Numbered from the stretch's first letter, positions 6,824 through 16,501 are shown. The stretch: 33,966 nucleotides of DNA from Phycisphaerales bacterium UBA1845 (GCA_002338715.1 DDIR01000101.1:1-33966), one strand, 5' to 3'. Program-made: numbers and translations. The notes: generated by a model not told the origin, from the letters alone.

Positions 6824-9370
6824 CTATGGTTGAGCCTCGCCAACTAGCTGCTGAAAAATCGCCGCATCATGCAAGTCAACTCGATTGTCAAATTCAAAGT
6901 CGGCCGAGAAGCACGCCGGTTCGGTCGGAATCGCGGGGCCATTGAGGCACCCCACAAACAAGGCGATGTCTTCGCCATTCAATTCACCGTCGCCATCTAG
7001 ATCGCCGCTCGGGCTGTTACCGGCTTGTCGCGACAGACAATGCCAAATGCCCAGGTCCGCTTGCGTGATCACGCCGTCACTGTCGTAATCGACGGCTGGG
7101 TTGTATTGCCGATCACCTTCGCTGTATCCATTGGCCGACACGACGACCGCAAGGTCCGTAGCATCGATGACTCCGTCACCGGTGGGGTCACCCATGGGGC
7201 GTTGGAAGAGGTTGCGGCGATCGTGCTCGTCAATGTCGTTGTCGCCATCGAAGTCGGCTTGGCTTGCATAGGTGGAAAATGACCAAGTGTGGCCGCGGCG
7301 GATGCCGTTGGAATTGGCCGAATCCACTCGCCAATAGTAAGTCGTCGATGGGCTCAGTGGCCCCACACTCAGAGAAGTTTTTGTGCTGTCGCCGAGGTAT
7401 CGAAGGGCATTGGGCTGGGAACCGAAGTACAGGCGGTTGTGTGTCGTTTCGCTTGAATTCGTCCATTCGAGATGGGCTTGCGTTTTTGTATTTTTCGATC
7501 GGCTTGGCGGGTTGGGGGCTGTTGCGCGTGACGTGAGCGGTCCCGGGGCAAAGAAGATTTCGCCCCATTGTCCTTCGTCATGCTCGCCGTCTTCATCGGT
7601 TGAAAACAGGAAGTAACGGACTGTGTCTTCGGGCAGGAAGTCGCTATCGCGAATCGCGAGATCGAATCCATACGTTCCGCCCGGCGCCATGTTTGTATCC
7701 ACCAGGTCGATTGAGAACTCGATGCGTTGTCCGGCGTTGTCGGGCGTGCTCGCGTAGCCGGTCCATTCGGAGAATACGCCCGAGTCTCCACCTCTGTGCC
7801 TTTTCGAATCGAATGTCGCCTGAAAGCCATCGACGTTTCCTTCGCGAATCGGTGAGTCGCTGTTGTTGGTGTCGAAGTAAACCTCAACGACATCGTCGCC
7901 AATGTTGTTTGAATGGTAATCGTCGGAAAGTTGGACGTGCAGGTGTAGCCTGAGCGTATCATGTGCTGCGAGGATCCTTGCACTTGTGTCGTGGCGATCA
8001 GTGAAGGCTCCTTCGACGACCGTTCCATGAAGTCCGTTTGAAGTTGCATCCATCTCGAATTGTGTGCCGGTTGACCGTATCGTTTGTTGGGAACCACGTG
8101 GGATGACCAACCGGGTGAGCGGCGGTTCGGCTATTCCGCCTGGGACGATCGGTGCGGGATGGTTGCCCGTGTAATCCGCTTCAAAAAGATCGAGATCGTT
8201 GCCGTCGACGTCACCGTCGCCATCGAGGTCGGCTGGGTCGCGATCGAGCGAAACGAGGCTCCAGTACGGTGTTGTTTCAAAGTAAGTTACGGGAATCGGC
8301 GTTGCGATGTTGGCTGAGATGTCGAGCAGCGCGGTTGTTCCGCGGTGTTGACGGGTCATGGCATAGAGGTGTTGGTTGCTCGCAAAATCCAGTTCAAGCG
8401 CTTTCGTGCCCGCAATCTCGGTAAGGAACGTGGTTGCGCCAGTTGCGAGGTTGATTTCGGACAGGTTCTCGCCGGCACCAAACAGACGGCCATCGTCCGC
8501 GAATTCGATGGCGTTTATTGCCTGTTCATCCGGTGTTGCGACGTAGCTGGCGAACACTTCACCGCCCCCGATTTCCAGTTCGTAGATGGCTGACTGGCCA
8601 AACGGATCCCAATGTGGATCGGACAAGACGAACAGTCGGCCGTCCGGTGCGACGGTCACGCCGATCATCGGCAGCGGAATCGGTGTGGCGTCAACTGCAT
8701 TGGGTGTGATCGCGACGAACGTCCCGTTGATGTCGGCTGATCCGGTGCCACTGATTTTTGTCAGAGCCAACTCGGCGATGCCATCTTCGACGAGCGCGAG
8801 GGTGAATTGGACCTGGGCGATTCCGGGAAGATCGAGTTCGTGATCCACAAGCGTGACGGGTTGGGTCGGATTGACGGCGATTCCGTCTTCTTCGATGACG
8901 AATTCGCTCGATTGCCCGGAATCATCACTTAGCACGACCACCACATGCAGATACCAATGCAGCGGCCCGGGACTTCCGGGATCGGCGTAGTCGAATTGGT
9001 GCAGCACATCGGCGCAATTGCTGATCCAGAAACGTTTGCCGGCAGAGTATCCCACCTGCCCCAAGAAGTCAGACGCTCCTGTCAACTTGTCGATCGCATG
9101 GATTTCGTCATTGGAGATGCCAAAGATTTGTTGTCCATCCGGTGTTACGTCAAGTGCCCGCCAAAAGACAGGCGATGACTCTTTCAGTGGATACAAGGGA
9201 GCCCCGCAGTTTGAGACGCGGCCGATTTGAAACGGTGGATCGCCCTCGCCGGTGATGAATACCGGGGAAGCGCTCGCGGTTGCGACACACTCGACAAGAA
9301 TCCCGAGAGAGATCAGAAGCAACAAACTTAGAATGGTCGAATGCGTCGACGCGATTTTGATGTTCATCAT
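6824..9370 (-). CDS. large secreted protein: propeller-like region, CBM9-like domain, FN3 and dockerin-type repeats
   Basis: 848 residues with a signal peptide (hydrophobic 12-28, cleavage probably near TASASP). Residues about 40-375 contain repeated strand units (VTVAPDGRLFVLSD, IEFADDGRLFGAG) suggesting a beta-propeller. A dockerin-type calcium repeat follows (ADLDGDGDVDGNDLDLFEAD, 380-399). Residues about 420-610 resemble family 9 carbohydrate-binding / DOMON-like domains (VVEVYFDTNN, IEFSIDL). About 617-700 is an FN3 module (TYYWRVDSAN). The tail has several more DxDxDG calcium loops (DFDGDNDID, DYDSDGVIT, DLDGDGELN). No catalytic site was seen, so a binding or structural role at the cell surface is likeliest. 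Either of two adjacent ATGs (9370, 9367) may start it. It lies between the NHL protein and the pseudopilin gene, probably co-transcribed. Confidence 0.85.
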   Translation of the reverse strand: MMNIKIASTHSTILSLLLLISLGILVECVATASASPVFITGEGDPPFQIGRVSNCGAPLYPLKESSPVFWRALDVTPDGQQIFGISNDEIHAIDKLTGASDFLGQVGYSAGKRFWISNCADVLHQFDYADPGSPGPLHWYLHVVVVLSDDSGQSSEFVIEEDGIAVNPTQPVTLVDHELDLPGIAQVQFTLALVEDGIAELALTKISGTGSADINGTFVAITPNAVDATPIPLPMIGVTVAPDGRLFVLSDPHWDPFGQSAIYELEIGGGEVFASYVATPDEQAINAIEFADDGRLFGAGENLSEINLATGATTFLTEIAGTKALELDFASNQHLYAMTRQHRGTTALLDISANIATPIPVTYFETTPYWSLVSLDRDPADLDGDGDVDGNDLDLFEADYTGNHPAPIVPGGIAEPPLTRLVIPRGSQQTIRSTGTQFEMDATSNGLHGTVVEGAFTDRHDTSARILAAHDTLRLHLHVQLSDDYHSNNIGDDVVEVYFDTNNSDSPIREGNVDGFQATFDSKRHRGGDSGVFSEWTGYASTPDNAGQRIEFSIDLVDTNMAPGGTYGFDLAIRDSDFLPEDTVRYFLFSTDEDGEHDEGQWGEIFFAPGPLTSRATAPNPPSRSKNTKTQAHLEWTNSSETTHNRLYFGSQPNALRYLGDSTKTSLSVGPLSPSTTYYWRVDSANSNGIRRGHTWSFSTYASQADFDGDNDIDEHDRRNLFQRPMGDPTGDGVIDATDLAVVVSANGYSEGDRQYNPAVDYDSDGVITQADLGIWHCLSRQAGNSPSGDLDGDGELNGEDIALFVGCLNGPAIPTEPACFSADFEFDNRVDLHDAAIFQQLVGEAQP

Positions 9371-9426
9371 TCTCGCGGCCTTTCAAGTCGTGCGATCAAG
9401 AAAACCTCCAAGACACGCGAGAGCGC

Positions 9427-10890
9427 CTAAGGAACAGGCGCAAACGCGGTCTGGAGGAGTGCGATGTCTTTGAGATCGACGTCATTGTCCCCGTCGAGAT
9501 CAAACACGGCCCGACAGGTGTCGCGGCACGTGAAAGGGGTCGGTAACGAAAGTGGATTGGGGCCGGCTAAGCAATCGGGTAAACCAGTGTAGTCGTCTAG
9601 ATCGATGTCGCCGTCCAAATCAAAGTCACCCTTCGCGAATGTTTCGCATTCATCGGCGACTCCGTTCAGATTGCAATCAATGTCGCACTCGTCGGGGACG
9701 GCATTGCGATTGTAGTCAAGGCTTGTCCCCAATGCGATGTCGGTCATGTCTGGGAGATCGTTTTGATTGCAATCTGGGGCAATTTTGAGTGCGTTATAAC
9801 TGTAGTATCCAACAACAAATACATTGCCAAGGGCATCCGTAGCAACTCCATACGGACCCGAAAGTTCTCCTCCCTTGCCGTCGCCGGTAGAGTCGACAAT
9901 CTTGGTGATTGCTCCGGTCGGCGTAATTCTGAATACGTTTTCAGTGAACCAACCTGATACATAAACGTTTCCCATTTTGTCGACGGCGATGCCTTTGGGG
10001 GTAAGAAGAAAATCGGTGCCGCCACTTCCCATCACGTCGATTATTTGAGAAACGGTTCCATCCGGTGCGTAACGAAAAACATTGCTACTGTTGTATCCCG
10101 TGACATAGAGATTGTCCCAACGATCTATGGTAAGTTCCCGGGCGCTGCTGAGAACGTGGCCGAGTCCATCGCCGGAAGCATCCATGATTTTGACGACTGA
10201 TCCGTCGGGCAGGATCTTGAGTACTATATTGTTGACCGCACAGCCAACGTAAGTGTTTCCCAACGAGTCCTTCGCAATGCCGTCAGGGTCAAGCAGTCCG
10301 TTCCCCAAACCGTCGCCAGAAAAGTCAATGAGTTTCCTTATTGTGAGGTCCGACGCGATCTCAAATGCATTGGCGCTCCCGTTCCCGGTCACCAAAGCAT
10401 TACCATCACTGTCTGTTGCCACTCGGCGCGGGTACAGCAGTGTGTTGCCGATTCCGTCACCTGTTTCGTCAACGATCTCGGTCACGAAACCATTGGGTTC
10501 GATTCGAAATACGTTGGAAGTACTTGCACCTGTCACAAGAACGTTGTTGTTGGAATCTGCTGCTATGCCGGAGGCTAAGTGAATTATATTGCCTAATCCA
10601 TCTCCTGACTGATCTAGAATCTGTTCGATGGCTCCATCCGGCGCAATCTTCAACACGTTATTTGAGAGAAATCCGGAAACGAAAACATTGCCTTCTGCGT
10701 CGGTCGCAACCCCCAATGGTCCTGACAGCCCAGCTCCAGGGCCACCACCTTCATGATCGAGGATTTCCGTTACCAGGCCTTGAGCATTCACGGTGTTCTG
10801 AACCAGATGCGTCCCAAACACACAAATCACCAAGCCGAGCCAGCGGACGTGCTCCAACGCCGTAAAGTGGCGAGACCTCGATCCACTCAT
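9427..10890 (-). CDS. secreted seven-bladed NHL-type beta-propeller with calcium-repeat/dockerin tail
   Basis: 487 residues from ATG 10890, chosen over the longer frame (to 10977) because GAGGAG lies a few bases upstream and a signal peptide follows at once (WLGLVICVFGTHLV...VNAQG). Seven consecutive repeats of about 48 residues follow. Each has the form D-SGDG-GN, a GIA-D--GN-YV-G strand pair, then NVFKI-PDG. They make one complete propeller like NHL or SMP-30 repeats. After it come DCNQND and DYNRNAVPDECD loops like thrombospondin type 3 calcium repeats, then two dockerin-type loops (DLDGDIDLDD, DLDGDNDVDLKD). The protein is exported; the propeller probably binds a ligand. It is the first gene of the - strand group, 56 bases before the next. 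Confidence 0.88.
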   Translation of the reverse strand: MSGSRSRHFTALEHVRWLGLVICVFGTHLVQNTVNAQGLVTEILDHEGGGPGAGLSGPLGVATDAEGNVFVSGFLSNNVLKIAPDGAIEQILDQSGDGLGNIIHLASGIAADSNNNVLVTGASTSNVFRIEPNGFVTEIVDETGDGIGNTLLYPRRVATDSDGNALVTGNGSANAFEIASDLTIRKLIDFSGDGLGNGLLDPDGIAKDSLGNTYVGCAVNNIVLKILPDGSVVKIMDASGDGLGHVLSSARELTIDRWDNLYVTGYNSSNVFRYAPDGTVSQIIDVMGSGGTDFLLTPKGIAVDKMGNVYVSGWFTENVFRITPTGAITKIVDSTGDGKGGELSGPYGVATDALGNVFVVGYYSYNALKIAPDCNQNDLPDMTDIALGTSLDYNRNAVPDECDIDCNLNGVADECETFAKGDFDLDGDIDLDDYTGLPDCLAGPNPLSLPTPFTCRDTCRAVFDLDGDNDVDLKDIALLQTAFAPVP

Positions 10891-11185
10891 GTTTATCACT
10901 CCTCGGCAAAGGTCTGTGTGCAGCGATACAGGGGCGCTTTCCGCGTGCCTTGCGTATAAGAGTCTCACCTCCCCCATGATTCTTACACGGAATTTGGATA
11001 TTTATTTGTAAGTTGAATCGAACATGACCTGGATAATAAGGGCAGGCAAATGTCGGGCGTTCGGGCCTGAGAATTGCTGGATTCTCGCAATGAGAGTGCT
11101 TATCTTCAAAGAAGTTAGCGAGTGTTTGGGAATTTACAGGGTATGGTTGCCAGGGCGTCTACGGCGAGGCTGCACATAAATCAAT
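10891..11185. other. divergent intergenic region between NHL protein and ECF sigma gene
   Basis: This stretch should hold promoters in both directions. I found no convincing -35/-10 pair. Two small mutually exclusive hairpins can be drawn at 11069-11086 (GAGAAT/ATTCTC) and 11073-11091 (ATTGC/GCAAT), each within chance expectation. Confidence 0.4.
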
Positions 11186-11755
11186 ATGTCCAGAACCCGA
11201 TCCAGTTTGCTTCGTCGAATCCAGGACCCTGGAGACCAACCTTCTTGGGAGGAGTTTGATCGGCTTTATCGACCGTTGCTTACCCAGTATGCCGCTTCGC
11301 GAAATCTAACCCGCGATGAAGCCGAGGAGATCGCTCAGCAGTGCATGGCCGCCATTGCCGGCGGGATTCAGAAGTTTGAGCGGCGATCTAGTTTGCGCCG
11401 CTGGATGCGCGGTATCGTTGACAACAAGGTCAAAGACCATCTGCGGGCGCATCGCAAGGAGACGGCTGCCCGGACCGCCGACTTTCAACGCGAGCAGACC
11501 AGAGAGTCGAATCCTGCGACGCTTTGGGAGCGACAGTGGAACAAGACCCATCTGCTTTACTGTCTCAGCCTGATCAAGGAAGACGTGTCGCAATTAACTT
11601 ATCAGGCATTCGAAATGTACGTCATCCAGGAGAGACCTGTCGCCGAGATTGCAGAGCAACTCTCGATGTCGGCGAATCAGATTTACGTCGCGAAACACCG
11701 CGTGATGGAACGGCTTAAGAAGCGTTGGGCGGAGTTGGCTGATGGCATCCTCTAA
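11186..11755 (+). CDS. ECF-family RNA polymerase sigma factor
   Basis: 189 residues with the two-domain ECF layout and no region 1 or 3. Region 2 spans about 20-95: LTRDEAEEIAQQCMAAIA, then the -10-recognition-like FERRSSLRRWMRGIVDNKVK. Region 4 spans about 125-185, with helix-turn-helix PVAEIAEQLSMSANQIYVAK and a helix VMERLKKRWAE. It would direct polymerase to a specific regulon. Its last 14 bases overlap the start of the kinase gene, whose N-terminus carries an anti-sigma-like zinc finger. That is the usual planctomycete sigma/Ser-Thr-kinase arrangement, so the kinase probably controls this sigma factor. No Shine-Dalgarno precedes the ATG. Confidence 0.9.
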   Translation: MSRTRSSLLRRIQDPGDQPSWEEFDRLYRPLLTQYAASRNLTRDEAEEIAQQCMAAIAGGIQKFERRSSLRRWMRGIVDNKVKDHLRAHRKETAARTADFQREQTRESNPATLWERQWNKTHLLYCLSLIKEDVSQLTYQAFEMYVIQERPVAEIAEQLSMSANQIYVAKHRVMERLKKRWAELADGIL

Positions 11756-12947
11756 TAACATTCAATGCCCAGATAGGGCGCTGCTTCGCCAATACGAGGC
11801 TGGCGAACTTGCAGATGCGGAAACGGATGTCCTCGATGGTCACGTCAGACGATGCGCGATATGTGGAAAGTCGCTTGAGGAATTTCGGTCCGGCGATTTG
11901 ACAAGTCGTTTGATTCGGTCGGCTGTCTCGGAACAGTCCACTGATTCGGCGCTGGACGATTCTCAATCGGGCTTGTCCGGCGATTCGGCGGAATTGTCGA
12001 ACTGGCAGATTGCTGATTACGAGCGCGTGCGGCTTAGCGGTGAGGGTGCATTTGGAACCGTTTGGGCTGTACGTGACCGAGTCGGCTTGTATCGCGCGCT
12101 GAAAGTGCTGAATCTTTCGCGATTGCGATCGGCGAACGTGCGGTGTCGTGAATCAACGGCGCTGGAGGCGTACTGTCGCAACGTTCCGAAGCACCCGAAC
12201 CTGGTGGAGATTTTCCACGTTGGCATGCAAGGCGAATCGCTGTACTACACGATGGACTTAGCCGACGACGATCACACTGGTCGTTGCGCCAGAATGCAAC
12301 TCCCAGAAAACTACAGACCCATGACGTTACAATCGGTGATGCGCCGAGGCGAGATTATCAGTGCGGACACTGCGATCGAGATTGTCATTCGCCTTCTGCG
12401 CGGGCTTGAGCGCTTGCACATCGTTGACCTCGTTCACCGGGACATCAAACCTGCGAATGTGATATTCGTCGAACGCAATCCCAAGTTGGCGGATATTGGC
12501 ATGATCACAACCGAGTCGGCATCGGCGAGTGTTGTGGGGACGCCGGAGTACATGCCGCCGGATTCGCGCATGGATCCGACGGCTGACGTGTACGCGATGG
12601 GGCGCATACTCTTTGAACTTCTGGCGGGCAAAGATGCACGAGGGTTTCCAATCCTCCCGCAACATGTCCATCTGGCGACAGACAACTGGCAGACGACGGA
12701 CATTGCCCGCGTGATCGCAAAGGCGGGGGCCCGCGATGGGAATGATCGATACCACTCGGCAAGTGAAATGCTGGATGCTTTGGAATCGTGTCGAGAGTTG
12801 CCATTATTCGCGCAGCTCTCTAAATCACGTTCAACGGAAGCGTCTCGGCCAACCCGGCGTACACCAGTGTTGATCGCGCTGATCAACGCCATTCCGTGGA
12901 CGGTCGGTGCATACCTTGCTTACAAACTTCTGAATCGTTTTCTTTAG
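11742..12947 (+). CDS. Ser/Thr protein kinase with N-terminal anti-sigma-like zinc finger and C-terminal membrane anchor
   Basis: 401 residues in three parts. The N-terminus has Cys9, His34, Cys38 and Cys41 (HVRRCAICG), the H-x3-C-x2-C zinc finger of anti-sigma factors. Residues about 88-350 are a Hanks-type kinase: glycine loop SGEGAFGTVW, ATP-lysine K121 (ALKVL), catalytic loop HRDIKPANV (232-240), and metal-binding D251 in ADIGM, where Phe of DFG is replaced by Ile. VVGTPEYMPPDS is the activation-segment end. The C-terminus has one helix (VLIALINAIPWTVGAYLAYKLL). All catalytic residues are present, so it should be active. It overlaps the ECF sigma gene by 14 bases, so the two are translationally coupled. 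It could hold the sigma factor through the zinc finger and release or modify it on a signal; that mechanism is inferred. Confidence 0.92.
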   Translation: MASSNNIQCPDRALLRQYEAGELADAETDVLDGHVRRCAICGKSLEEFRSGDLTSRLIRSAVSEQSTDSALDDSQSGLSGDSAELSNWQIADYERVRLSGEGAFGTVWAVRDRVGLYRALKVLNLSRLRSANVRCRESTALEAYCRNVPKHPNLVEIFHVGMQGESLYYTMDLADDDHTGRCARMQLPENYRPMTLQSVMRRGEIISADTAIEIVIRLLRGLERLHIVDLVHRDIKPANVIFVERNPKLADIGMITTESASASVVGTPEYMPPDSRMDPTADVYAMGRILFELLAGKDARGFPILPQHVHLATDNWQTTDIARVIAKAGARDGNDRYHSASEMLDALESCRELPLFAQLSKSRSTEASRPTRRTPVLIALINAIPWTVGAYLAYKLLNRFL

Positions 12948-12961
12948 GCGGCAGTATGAGC

Positions 12962-15900
12962 TTAGGTGTTTGCGGGGCTTAGCTGCTCGCGGAACCTGGG
13001 CGTGATCTCGTGCCATGTCTTGCCGAGGAGTTTCTCGGCGTCCTCAATGGGAACGGGACGCCCGAATAAGTACCCTTGGACGAGGTCGCATTCCAACGCC
13101 AATATCGTTGCGACTTGTTCGTCGTTTTCGATCCCCTCAGCCGTCACCGACATCCCAAGGTTGTGCCCCAGACTGACAATGGCCTGAAGAATGGCGATCG
13201 ATTCACGGTCACCGTTGGCGGCTTCGATAAAGCAACGATCGACCTTGATACCGTCAAGCGGAAGTCGCCTGAGCAATCCCAGCGAAGACAATCCCGTTCC
13301 AAAGTCGTCCATGTAGATTTGAACGCCCATTGCCTTCAGAATTCCAAGTGACTCCACGATCGAATCCTCGGCGGCCATGACGAGTGATTCGGTGATTTCC
13401 AATCGCAGACTTTCTGTCGATAGTTCGAGGTTTTCGATCAACGACTGGAGCGCGGGGATAAAGCCGGGCTCCATGAGTTGCCGTCTGGAGACATTGACAT
13501 TCATGGCGAGATTTTCCCCGCCCGGAAGACTTTGAAATCGAACAAGCGTGTGGCACGCTTGCTCGAGCACGTACCAGCCCAACGGAACAATCAGCCCATT
13601 GTCCTCGGCCATCGTGATGAATTGATCGGGTGGAATCAATCCGAACTCGGAGTGTTGCCACCGAACAAGTGCCTCGAATGAGGTAATTTGACCGCTGGCT
13701 ACTTCGACGATGGGCTGATAATTGAGATGGATTCCCCCATCGTTGATGGCGCCGCGGAGGTTGTTTTCCAGATCGTGGCGATCCCGGATTCGTTTGAGCA
13801 TCGACTTGTCAAACACGACATAGCAAGCCCGGCCAGCCGCCTTCGCCTCGTACATGGCCACATCCGCGTCGCGCAGGATCGCTTCTGAGTTTCCGGATGC
13901 GATTGCGCTTGTAACGATTCCGATGCTCGCACTTGAGTAGACCAGGTTACCGTGAAGATCGTAAGGCTCCTTCAAAACGGCGAGGAGGCGATCGGCTACG
14001 ATGGTCGCGTCTTCGGGTGACGTGAGATGGTCCAAGAGAATCACGAATTCATCGCCACCGAACCGCGCCGCCAGATTACGATTGCCCAGAATCATCGCGT
14101 CGCTTGGGCGGAGAACCGAGTTGAGTCGTGCAGCGATCTGTTGGAGGAGCAGGTCACCGGTTTCGTGGCCAAAGCTGTCGTTGATCAATTTGAATCGATC
14201 AAAATCGATGAACAACACCGCAAAATGATAGTTCGGGTCATGTTGGCTGCGGCGGACAGTTGCATCGAGGCGATGATTGAACATCGCTCGATTGGGCATG
14301 GCCGTTAGCTTGTCGGTTTGGGCACTCAGGCGAAGTTGTTCTTCGGCTTCTTTTCGCTCGGTGACGTCATTTCGTATGGCTACGATCTTCTGTATCTTCC
14401 CGTCCTCACCGCGAAACGGAGCGATGGTCGATTCCACCCAATACAGATTTCCATCCTTTCGGCGATTGCAGATCTCCCCATGCCAGGGGCGGCCGGCGGT
14501 GATTTCGTTCCACAGATGCTGCCAGAATTCGGGTGGGTGAACTCCGGAATTAATGATCCGATGGTTTTCTCCGATCAACTCATCTCGCGAATAACCGCTC
14601 ACTTGGCAAAATTTATCATTGGCGTCGATGATCGTGCCCATCGGGTCGGTGACGGAGACCAGTGATGCCAGATCCATTGTGCTACGAAGGGCTTCGATTT
14701 CTCTCAGATTGATTTCGGCATGGTTTTTTGCATCGGAGAGTTCGGTGACCATTTCCCGCGCCATCGCAATTGCCCGATTCTTGCCCGTACGTTGCAGAAA
14801 AATAAAAACAGCAAACATGAGGCTGATAAGAATTCCCGCCGCAGACTCCTCGATGAGCGTGGCCCTGTCCATCGACGATGACAACATGTTTGTTGGTGTG
14901 ACAGCCACCGACCAATCGCGACCCAGCGAATTGATCACTTGCAGTCGGAAGTACTTGCGTTTCTTGTATTCACTCTCTGCATTCGGCAAGGCGTTGAATT
15001 CACCGATTATCCCGGTATCAGCAAGAAGTTTTTCGCGGGTGAGTTGGCGGCCATCAAAGATGTCCACATCGATAAGCCCTTGGGCTGCGCTGCTAATGCC
15101 TGTCAAAAGCTCCTCGGTCGAAACCGTAGCAAAAAGGAGCCCTTGAAGACTATCGATTCGATTCTGCTCATCGGTTGGGGGTGTCACCGTATTGTAAACT
15201 GGAACGAAGTATCGCACTGCCCTGCAGGAACGCAGTCCTTGTGCAATAGTCATGGGAGCGGTGACGATGGGCTGCGCCTGTCTGATTGCAGTTTCAATGG
15301 CAACCCGTTGGATTGGATCGGCGCCGAAGTCCACGCCAAAGTCTGCCAAATTTGAGCCTAGGGGTTCGACAAATTTGGCAATGTAATGCGTGTCTTCCGC
15401 TCCGAGATTCTTGACGCTGAAATCCGGTGCATCGTCTGCGCGTTCTTGTGCGACGAACTGTTCAAGGTCATCGCGATTGACTCGTGCGACGTAGCCGAAT
15501 GCGATTGCGCCAGCGAATTCATTGCGAGAGTCCCGGGATTCGACGAATGCCTTGAATTCATGCCGGTTAACCGACTCGCTGGCGGCAAACGTCCCGCGGG
15601 CGCCGTTGAGGCCGTATATGGGAACCAGGATGCGCCGCGAGATTTCTGAAATGGCGTGGTCGGCCAGACGATTAAATGTACTCCGTTTTTCGGATTCGAT
15701 CGCCTGTCGTTTTCGAGTGACAGCCACGTTGGTCAGCAGCAGGAAGAAAACGAGTGCGGCCAAGGCCCACGCCGTACTGCGCCAGTCCATGATTTTGGGA
15801 GGCGACGTGTCGGCGTTGCTGACCTGGGTTGGACTTGCAGACTTCCATATCCCTTTGCGAATCAGGTAGATGAGGATCACGAGCCCAACAATGCTGACCG

Positions 15901-16501
15901 CTGCGTGGGTGCAAGCGACGGCGTAGTGCCACTTGTCCTTCTCAATTGTCAGCAAGCGCAGGTTTTGCCAAAGCCCGTCCATTCCCTGGACAAAATCTGC
16001 TTTTGCTTCCATGTATTCCGGAGATTGAAGAATCGTTGAAGCTTCAGATCGATTTCCGATTTCAACCAATTCAAAGCTGCGGTTTTCGATATCGACAAGG
16101 ATGCGGTTGGCCTGATCGGTGTTGGTCACCAGGTCTTGCTGAAGCCACTCGTTTGATAAGTGTCGGGCCTTGGCAATGTAGTTGTCGAGTTTGTCGACGT
16201 GGTCGAGGTAGCGTTCTTTCCAAACGGCCTCCCCCGTCGCTGCATACATTCGGGCTGACATCGTCAGGATTTCGTCAAGGTGAACGATCTCTGCTTCGGC
16301 GCTTTCAAGCGATGCCAATGACGTCGTGCCATCTTTATCCTCCAGCCGCTCGATGAGAAGCGCGACGTTCAAGCCAATGATCATCGCCGGGATCAGCAGG
16401 AGGAGGTTTCGTCCAATTCGATTTGCAAGCGACGGCGGGCCGCCAACCGTCTTGGTTGGTGGTTGGTTCGCGATGTTTGAGTGGCCCGAAGTCTTCTTCA
16501 T
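12962..16501 (-). CDS. membrane CHASE-PAS-GGDEF-EAL protein (c-di-GMP synthase/phosphodiesterase)
   Basis: 1179 residues from ATG 16501; the frame opens further to GTG 16618, but that codon lies inside a perfect palindrome. Domain order: membrane helix (about 31-51), a helical sensor segment, helices at 193-214 and 241-261, a CHASE domain (about 290-500, with GARGTFAASESV), a fourth helix (554-570), PAS/PAC (about 612-720), GGDEF, EAL. The GGDEF motif is intact (RFGGDEFVILL). The EAL domain keeps FEALVRW, ITES, DDFGTGLSSL and AEGIE, so both synthesis and hydrolysis of c-di-GMP look possible. RPSD, the usual product-inhibition RxxD, stands eight residues further from GGDEF than normal. It converges on the kinase gene 14 bases away. 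No Shine-Dalgarno is evident, so the start is uncertain. Confidence 0.92.
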   Translation of the reverse strand: MKKTSGHSNIANQPPTKTVGGPPSLANRIGRNLLLLIPAMIIGLNVALLIERLEDKDGTTSLASLESAEAEIVHLDEILTMSARMYAATGEAVWKERYLDHVDKLDNYIAKARHLSNEWLQQDLVTNTDQANRILVDIENRSFELVEIGNRSEASTILQSPEYMEAKADFVQGMDGLWQNLRLLTIEKDKWHYAVACTHAAVSIVGLVILIYLIRKGIWKSASPTQVSNADTSPPKIMDWRSTAWALAALVFFLLLTNVAVTRKRQAIESEKRSTFNRLADHAISEISRRILVPIYGLNGARGTFAASESVNRHEFKAFVESRDSRNEFAGAIAFGYVARVNRDDLEQFVAQERADDAPDFSVKNLGAEDTHYIAKFVEPLGSNLADFGVDFGADPIQRVAIETAIRQAQPIVTAPMTIAQGLRSCRAVRYFVPVYNTVTPPTDEQNRIDSLQGLLFATVSTEELLTGISSAAQGLIDVDIFDGRQLTREKLLADTGIIGEFNALPNAESEYKKRKYFRLQVINSLGRDWSVAVTPTNMLSSSMDRATLIEESAAGILISLMFAVFIFLQRTGKNRAIAMAREMVTELSDAKNHAEINLREIEALRSTMDLASLVSVTDPMGTIIDANDKFCQVSGYSRDELIGENHRIINSGVHPPEFWQHLWNEITAGRPWHGEICNRRKDGNLYWVESTIAPFRGEDGKIQKIVAIRNDVTERKEAEEQLRLSAQTDKLTAMPNRAMFNHRLDATVRRSQHDPNYHFAVLFIDFDRFKLINDSFGHETGDLLLQQIAARLNSVLRPSDAMILGNRNLAARFGGDEFVILLDHLTSPEDATIVADRLLAVLKEPYDLHGNLVYSSASIGIVTSAIASGNSEAILRDADVAMYEAKAAGRACYVVFDKSMLKRIRDRHDLENNLRGAINDGGIHLNYQPIVEVASGQITSFEALVRWQHSEFGLIPPDQFITMAEDNGLIVPLGWYVLEQACHTLVRFQSLPGGENLAMNVNVSRRQLMEPGFIPALQSLIENLELSTESLRLEITESLVMAAEDSIVESLGILKAMGVQIYMDDFGTGLSSLGLLRRLPLDGIKVDRCFIEAANGDRESIAILQAIVSLGHNLGMSVTAEGIENDEQVATILALECDLVQGYLFGRPVPIEDAEKLLGKTWHEITPRFREQLSPANT

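Noticed and set aside
6824..10890. Cellulosome components because of dockerin-type repeats
   Set aside because: No cohesin, scaffoldin or glycoside hydrolase is present, and planctomycetes carry many orphan dockerin-like calcium repeats.
11069..11091. Riboswitch- or attenuator-like alternating hairpins upstream of the ECF sigma gene
   Set aside because: Both stems are five to six pairs with no conserved motif, leader peptide or T-tract; chance is likely.
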